A stretch of DNA of 64,000 nucleotides from Agapanthus africanus. Taxonomy: Eukaryota > Streptophyta > Magnoliopsida > Asparagales > Amaryllidaceae. The position numbers were made by a program, and so were the translations under genes. The notes below the pieces were generated by a model. That model was not told where the DNA came from, searched no databases, and saw nothing but the letters and a program-made list of their open reading frames with translations. The stretch lies in NCBI GenBank assembly GCA_030015575.1, contig JASDDO010000006.1:206155632-206219631 (forward strand), in the 5' to 3' direction. Positions 57,270 to 64,000 of the stretch are shown piece by piece. Numbering within the stretch: the stretch's first letter is position 1; each line of letters starts with the position of its first letter.

Positions 57270-59525
57270 GGTGCTGGTGTCCTAACAGCATGATAATAAC
57301 ATGGTAATGAACATATGCCAGCAATGCGAATAGTATGAATATGCGGAAATCTAGTAATCAACAGCACAGTGAAGTATCTACTATGCAACTACATCTAAGT
57401 ATCCTGTCAATCAGGAGGGGTAGGTGTGGAAACCACCTAAAACTGAGTCTAAGTATATATGTAGATATATAGTCGGTGATCCCGCCTCAATGTCATATCG
57501 TAAGATATCCTCTAGCTATGAGTGTGGATCTATCATCAATATCAGCTCGTACGGTAAATCATCGTACGGCATTCCCAAAAGCTGGGTAGGGGTCAACATC
57601 TCACTGTCTCATCACATAACAAATATCACCATCATCAGATCATATAGTCTGGAGTACTACTCTATGTCTAGTACAAACGGTAACATCGGTAAAGTATGCA
57701 TGCGGGGGTAAACACACACCCCAAGCCCGCAAGAATCACAAGTCATACCCCACATATGAATCGTATCAAATCACCGATTCCAGGGCACCAAGCCCACAAT
57801 ATCGACTCATCTCCAAAGTCGTCACATATCATCAATCACAGTGTAAGTACATGTGAAAAGCAAGGGTATATGTATAGGGTAATTCTATCCTAGGGTTCGC
57901 GACTATGAACTACACTAGTCACTTCTAACCCTACATATCCAAAATACACCTAATATCACAATACCATATAATAAGCTATCTACGGACTGCGGGGGTGCTA
58001 TACGCCATCCACCCGACTTTCCCCCGTAGATATAATCTACTCACCTTGCATCATCATTTGCGGACATCACCATGCATTTGCTTGTCGTCCGAAGTCTTCA
58101 TGGGTACCTACACAATCAAAATATCGTATATGCGCATTAAAACCAAATCCAATCTAAAACGGCGCATAAACTCCAAAACTATACGATAAAGGGCCTATAG
58201 GTGAGAACCTATGGCACGCCTTCAAAACCATCCATGATCCTCTATATCGTCGTATAAACGACAATAGTCGAGGCAAAACACATTCCACCATTTCCAATCC
58301 AAAAATACGGAATACGGAAACACGAATCCAAAACGACAACATAGGATATATGTCCCAGATTTCACCCTAGATAGAATCTGTCAAAACTAGAAGTACCCAG
58401 GGCCAAGAATTGAGGAAATGGGGCCAGGCACGCAAAACGAGGCAACTCCTCCCTGGTCTGGCCGCAATTTGCGGCCAGAATGGAGGTTTTGGCGGCCGGA
58501 AAGTGGAATGGGGAGCTAGGGTTTTGGGGTTGGCTTCCTGGGTGCCTGCACATGTCACTTTCCACTCAATTTTATTTTAGGGCATCTCGGGTGATAGCAG
58601 ATTCCAAATAACAGTGACAGATTACACAATTTCCCCGATATCGGTTTCTAAAATCCATATTATGGGTTCTAGCTTCAGGTTAGGTTCTCAATTCATACAC
58701 TAGGGTGTTGATGTATCCTCAATTGAACTCAATTTCACAATACAACCCAAGTTCCTCTCAAACCCTAACTAGGTTTTCATCAAATCCATAATATCACACA
58801 ATATCGATTAAATCTTGACATGGGGTTATAGGAAAGGCTATAATTAAGCAAATGGTTCAGAAATTACCTTCATTAGCAACTCAAGAAAATTCTTGAGTTG
58901 CCCTCTAGTGACCAAATCCATGCTTCTTTAGCTCCATGTGTAGATCTAGGGATTTTGGACATTTTTAATGAAAGGAGATTGGGGTTTTGGGGTGTTTTAT
59001 GAGATGAAGTGGGGCTTGAAGAGGGGAGGGAATGAGTGGCAAGAGCAGCAGCCGAAATTTGGTGGGAGAGGGAGAGAAATGAGGGTGAAGGAATGATGGA
59101 AGCATGGTTCAAAAAGGTGGGGTTGACCTTGTCCCTCTCTCTCATCATTACACCTACTCTTTCCTTTTCTTTTCTTTTCATTTATCTTAAATCCCATCCT
59201 TCTCATACCAATAGTATACCCAAATGAAAACCATGGCTAGAAAAAGCACAAGTGTAGAAAAAGTGGTATGTGCAAGTTTTGCACAAAATTGCCAAAAAAC
59301 CCAATTAGCGATTTTAATCGCGATTAGCACTAAACTAGTGTCAAACTAATCACAAAAACTTAAAAATGTCATAATTCACTAATTTACCCTATTTTAGAAT
59401 TTTCCATAATTTTTGATAATTTTTCTATTTATTTGCATTTAATATTAAAATAATCAATAAAATAATATTAAATTATAAAAATTCCCAAAATTAATATTTT
59501 ATATTTTTGAAAATGTTACACATCC

Positions 59526-60602
59526 TTAAAAGGTCCCTAGTCGTGGGAGTTTCGAGACAGGGCATCGATACTCCAGAGTAGACTAGTGTATACAGTCGAG
59601 ACCCCGACAAGGGGCGGTGACCGGTCTCACATGCCACTGGTGTCTGTTGGTTCACCTAAGATGTATACAGGTGCTCATTGGGTTATGAGTACACCGGACA
59701 GGACTCGCCGGGAACATGCTAGTTGGTCTTATACCTGACGTCAGATAGCAGTTCCCTGGTGACATGTGTACAGGTTAGTTCATCGACCTGAGATCTTCAT
59801 TTGTCTCGTGTGAGTTCTCGCTGTACTTTGATTACTACTCTACCACGGCTCAAAAGAGTCGTGCAAACAAGTTTTAGTTGGGTACAGTTCCGAGCCACAT
59901 GGAGGCAGTGAGCGGATCTGCAGGGGTTCGTCTCTCCCGGTATTAGGAGTGAGGTCGCGCTGTATCTAGGAGAGGCATTACAGAAAGCCCTCGGCCGAGG
60001 CAGGAGATTTACTGGTAGGCATTCCAGTAGTATCTCAGGGTGTTTAAGGCTACACTCCGACACGACTTGTACCGCTTTTGGGGGTCTGACTTTTACCAAC
60101 CCCCTAGGCCCGCCATGCGATGCTCATAGACGAACGGACCAGACTGTATGGATATTGTCACTGACAGGCTCTGTAGGGTGTCAGGATGAGTTCGCTCATC
60201 GACATCCCTTTTGGTCAATACCTGGTAGCCCGTTACGTATGGCTAATACCTCTGACGTGCTGGTGGTTAAATCCACAACCAAAGTATTGATGAGTCTTTA
60301 GAGTCCCCCACAGACCGTTTCTCAAGTTTCGGGCGAAACGCTGAAGAGGTCGTATGGAGATATGGCAGGGTTTGATCATATACGTGCGGTATTGCACGGA
60401 TCATGATCGGACGGATTATACTAGCGGGCTTTGGTTTAAGCCGGATCCTAGTATTGTACAGTGTAGATTTTGTCTCTTTGCATTTGTATTCGGTCGCAAT
60501 ACAAATGCAGGTATGTATATACAGTCTCGGGGTTTTCCTGTAATTTATTACGGGATCGTTTTTCTGAAGTTGCCAGTTTGCTTTCCGTTTCGGCTATTTT
60601 CC
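59526..60602 (+). repeat. Copia-G LTR, second fragment
   Basis: This continues 55242-55499 after the solo LTR and its duplicated CATCC. It contains the shared copia blocks GAGACAGGGCATCGATACTC and CGTCTCTCCCGGTATT, and ends CGGCTATTTTCC where Copia-H starts. In total about 1.34 kb of a roughly 2.1-kb LTR is present. Confidence 0.82.
60480..60508 (+). other. Perfect LTR hairpin, Copia-G
   Basis: GCATTTGTATT and AATACAAATGC form an 11-bp perfect stem with loop CGGTCGC. The stem is identical to 5961-5989 in Copia-A, whose loop read in the same orientation is CGGTTGT. Confidence 0.88.
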
Positions 60603-61301
60603 TGTTAGTGCATATGCCCTAGGGGCCATTATTGTATCATACTAGGTTGTATATTTCTTAATGGAAGCTTGGGATATTCACAGTTGTATATAACAGTCTT
60701 GCTAAAAATGGTAGTATGCTACTTGGTTTGTGTCTACTTTAATATGTGCATATGTTTCTTGTAACGTATCACTTATACATATTAGTAGAGCCCATAGGAT
60801 CTTTGCTTGATTGCCAGCGTTGTGATGGCAGTCACACTAATGGGGGCTGGGTAGTCTATAAGCAACATCCTATACTTGTCCCTAGTCGTAGGATTATCGA
60901 GATAGGGCATCGATATTCCGCAGTAGACTAAGTGTGTAAGCTTCTCATCCCAGTTGGGGAGATGGTCTGTTCCACAACCGTCAGTACGTCGTACTGGAGA
61001 TAGTATACAGGTGCTCGTTAGGTTACGGGTACACCAGACAGGACTCGTAGGGGAACTGATTGGTTGGTATTATACCCATCATCAGTTAACAGTTCCCAGG
61101 TGAAATGAGTACAGCTTAGTCCGCAGACTTGACACTGCTACATTGCCTCGAATGTGTCCCACTGTTCTTAGATTGCTACCCTACCACGGCTCAAAGGAGT
61201 CGTGCAAACAGGTAGCAGTTGGGTGCAGTCCCGAGCACTTGGAGGCAGTGGCGGTTAGAAAGGATTCGTCTCTCCCGGTATTGGGAGTTGATATCGTGCT
61301 G
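60603..61301 (+). repeat. Copia-H LTR fragment
   Basis: It begins TGTTAGTGCATATGCCC and follows the Copia-E LTR family in plus orientation (GGAAGCTTGGGATATTCAC, then CCCGGTATTGGGAGTTGA). It breaks after about 700 bp at 61301, where a different LTR starts. The remainder is expected beyond the window. Confidence 0.8.
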
Positions 61302-63880
61302 TGTGATTGATTCGAAAAAGTGTGTTTTTATAGTTTAACCGCAATCAAAAACGGTGTCGCACGTAGCTAGACCGAGATGAGTACGGGTCGTCCTCTGGGA
61401 AACGTGGAACCTTTTACTTTTACTTTAGATGTGTTGAGAAAGAGGGGAGAGATAAAGAATTTTATAGAAAGATTTCTAGATCTACGTTAAACAAGAATGT
61501 AAAATATAGATCTAGATTATTTTAAAGAAGTAATTAATATAATAAGAGGGCTTGTAGGGTTCGTTAGGATTTAGTAGTTATGGATGATTAATTAAAAGTT
61601 ACCCTTTTTATCCATTAATAGATTTAGAACTAGAACGACGGTGATGCATGTAGATTAGGGTTTCTGGAGGGAAATGGAATCCCACTCTTAACCCTTATCT
61701 CGACACGGAACTCCGTTCATTATCTTAGCCTTTACCAAAACAATCATTAATTTAATCTCTAATCACGGTCGGAACTAGCAAAGAATTGCTAGCGCGCCCG
61801 ATTAGGATGTTAATGATTCTTTTGATAAAGTTCCTAAACTTTATAGGACTTAAAAAGGGTTTAATTATTTTCATCGTCCATTAGCCTACCCTAATCCTAC
61901 GAACCCTAACAAGCGGAGAATTACTCGCGATGTTGGGAGAAGAAGATGAATAGAGAGAGTAGGAAAACATAATGTAAGATGCAAAAACAATTAAATAAAA
62001 ATAACTACCTTTATTAATCGACTTGAACAAACTACACTTTAATCCATAGAAAATGATTACAACTAGTTGCTTCTCGATCTTTCCTAAGGAGGTAGTCGAA
62101 CAGTTGATGATCAGCCTGGATGCGTGAGCCGTCTTGGACTTCGTGATCTCTTCGGCTTGATAACTTTTCCAAGAGGCTCTCGGTGCCCTTTTATAGTCCA
62201 AAGCCACAATCTTTTGCTTCAAAAGTTGGTAAAATATAGCAGAGATTTAAGCCACAAAATCTTAGTAAATGATCTCTCTAGATTGCAGCGGATCCGCGGC
62301 CAATAGTGGGGATCTCTTGATCATTTCTCTTGGGCTTTGTGATTGTGACATGTGGCAATCCTAGGCACCTTCAGAATTCAGAAATCTTTTCTCGGTTGCT
62401 CCCAAACTTGGTCTCCAAGTTTTGCTTCTTAATTTGGCAAGTTTTCTTCAACAACTTGATTTGTTTGATAAATTCTGCATAACAACTTGGAAAATTCTGC
62501 ACAATAATCTCAAATAATATTTAGTAGACTTAGTTCTACTAGGATTTGGTCAATGAATTTATTTGCATACATTTTTCTACCAAATACTAATTAAAATATA
62601 TTAACACATGGAAAATGGTGTTTTTACACATAAACCTTCATATGTATAATATATTATAATAAAGTCCTTTTTCAATATGAAAATGGTAGGAAAAATGTAA
62701 TACAAATGTGCAGTTTTATCAAGTGAACAAATACTCCCAAACATATCTTTGATCGTCCCGAGCAAACTAGTTTATTCAAGAGGAGAAAAGGAAAGGAGAA
62801 AACTAAGCACACTTTCGTAGGCAGACACGATTGCACTGAGCACGTGCAACAAGCCGTTAAACCTCTAGGTGTCCCTAGTAGGAGGAGTGTTGTCTCCTGA
62901 GGGTTTTCAGCGGATTACACCCACAAAATCCAATAACAAAAGAAAGATGGTGAAATTTACATATAAAGATAAGAACCATAAAAGAAAGGCCTTGAAAAGA
63001 AGAGTTTCCAACTATACTAGCTTTTCAGTTGTCATGAGCCCTATCTTAATAGTCATGAAAAAATGTTAGAAATCACATCATCCCTCAATAAAACATCGTC
63101 TTTATTCTTCATTCCCACCTTTCGTCCAAACATTGATCATATAACCCCACGTGTGTGAAATGGACATCCCTTCACTCGGAGAATTCAATTCAAGCTATCA
63201 TACTCTTGTCCATCTACCTTAGTATTTTTTAATTTGATGAATATTAAGATTCGCTCACACATTTTCATACGACCGTTAATACTTCTTGAGGTACTAACCA
63301 ACCGATTACTCCTGTGCTTACTGATTAGGTGATAATATTTTCCTCGTCTTGCACCACCTAAGGCTTAGCAGTGACTCCCAGACCAGTTGGCCTTAGGGCA
63401 CTAGGTGAAGAGGCACCCTCGCTATATTTTTTTATTGCTGCCTTGGCGATACAAAACCAGTGTTCATTTTTTTCTTTTCACCATTTTTATATTTTCTACA
63501 TTTTTTTCACTTCCATCATACTTTGGCTTTTAGACAAGAGCATTTCAAGGTATCCTCTACTATCCCGAGTTTCAAGACGTGTGTAAGTGCATATAGTAGG
63601 GTATCAACATTCAAATGTTTGGCTTCCAGAATAGAAACTTTTTTTCAGACTTATTTTTATCCTCAGATTAGTGACTTCCTTCATCTTACTAACCCTTGGG
63701 ACAACAGCTCATAACTACTTATTACTAGTTCGTTTAAGAAAACTTCTAATTTTCTTGGTTTTCTTAAACTATTCCTATCTTTTGGATGTAATTTTTCACT
63801 TTCTACTCTTTTGTTATCAAAAAAAATAAAAAATTTGTGCTTATATATAGTATAATGCAAAGTATGCGTAAATAAGCACA
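61302..63880 (-). repeat. Element I: probable Tat-like Ty3/gypsy LTR
   Basis: A 2.58-kb stretch with no similarity to the other LTRs is bounded by TGTG (61302) and CACA (63880) and is followed by an inverse polypurine tract. From this I infer the left, 3' LTR of a minus-strand element. The text near 61340-61420 (AACGGTGTCGCAC, then GGGTCGTCCTCTGGGAAAC) resembles sequence common near ends of plant Tat/Ogre-type elements, from memory. Small frames (61881-62222, 62869-63069, 63371-63714) show no domain. The left border could be 61304. Confidence 0.5.
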
Positions 63881-63882
63881 AA

Positions 63883-64000
63883 CCTCCCCCAAACTTGTTT
63901 TCAACAGTGTCCTCACTGTTGCTATCTGCTGGATCACAAAAACCTGTAAGCTTGGGAGGACATTTTTAATGGGGGCAAGAATATATGAAAGTGAAAATCC
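63883..64000 (-). other. Polypurine tract and start of element I interior
   Basis: CCTCCCCCAAACTTG (63883-63897) is, in element orientation, CAAGTTTGGGGGAGG, a purine tract of the kind found before 3' LTRs of plant Tat/Athila-group gypsy elements. The remaining bases to the window end are non-coding in view. Confidence 0.5.

Larger units (their letters stand above)
55500..59520 (-). repeat. Gypsy-L: solo LTR of about 4 kb
   Basis: This 4,021-bp LTR starts TGTCACGACCCG and ends AAATGTTACA. It is flanked by the exact duplication CATCC (55495-55499 and 59521-59525), with no internal region. This is the usual product of recombination between the two LTRs of one element. The family is related to Gypsy-K (shared block at 56152-56185) and is the same family as Gypsy-J. 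A 190-codon minus frame (56364-56936) covers low-complexity repeats and is not called as a gene. The fold-back CTGGCCGCAA/TTTGCGGCCAG lies near 58457. Confidence 0.93.

Noticed and set aside
61881..62222. 113-codon minus frame, considered as a possible host gene exon
   Set aside because: It has no domain, is AT-rich with low-complexity serine runs, and lies inside a predicted LTR.

Overview
This is plant nuclear DNA, almost certainly from a large, repeat-rich angiosperm genome. It contains no recognisable host gene. Essentially all 64 kb is LTR retrotransposon sequence stacked in nested insertions. The plant assignment rests on Ty1/copia polyproteins of plant type, initiator tRNA-Met primer sites (TGGTATCAGAGC), very long Ty3/gypsy LTRs whose plus-strand text starts TGTCACGACCCG, and AT-rich non-coding sequence. 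I could not name the species. Element letters below are local labels.

Layout. Copia-A (minus, 1-7210) is the decayed right part of an element whose left end is outside the window. It interrupts Copia-B (plus, pol remnant 7211-8249, 3' LTR 8250-10379). Copia-B appears to sit in a gypsy LTR, Gypsy-J (plus; 10380-10772 and 21121-22409). Gypsy-J is also the target of Copia-C (plus, 10773-21120), a full-length element with two 2,200-bp LTRs. Copia-F (minus; LTR 22410-22746 and 44734-46588, interior 46589-46813) entered Gypsy-J as well. Gypsy-K (minus, 22747-44728, TSD TCACT) landed in the LTR of F, and Copia-E (minus, 24780-35176, TSD ATAAA) landed in the left LTR of K. Copia-D (minus, 46814-55241) interrupts the interior of F. 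Its right LTR is broken by Copia-G (plus; 55242-55499 and 59526-60602). G carries a 4-kb solo gypsy LTR, Gypsy-L (55500-59520, TSD CATCC), and is cut by Copia-H (plus, 60603-61301). H is cut by a Tat-like gypsy LTR, element I (61302-63880). The right halves of D, G, H and I should lie beyond the window.

How the parts work together. Each autonomous copia element would encode one Gag-protease-integrase-reverse transcriptase-RNase H polyprotein, transcribed from its LTR and primed by tRNA-Met. No copy here is intact. Copia-E is closest, with two frameshifts and one nonsense codon. Copia-C and Copia-D lack the Gag capsid region and could only have moved with Gag supplied in trans. C also has a reverse-transcriptase active-site substitution (YVDG).

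The most interesting signal is non-coding. The copia LTRs carry an array of near-perfect small hairpins, most with a three-base loop, whose stems differ between families but keep their pairing. The copia leaders share a GC-rich hairpin about 190-200 nt from the primer site, three short hairpin motifs at fixed spacing, a tandem repeat, and a polypyrimidine-CAG just before the start codon that resembles a 3' splice site. The gypsy LTRs carry their own inverted repeat with base changes on both arms. All comparisons were made by eye, without alignment software.
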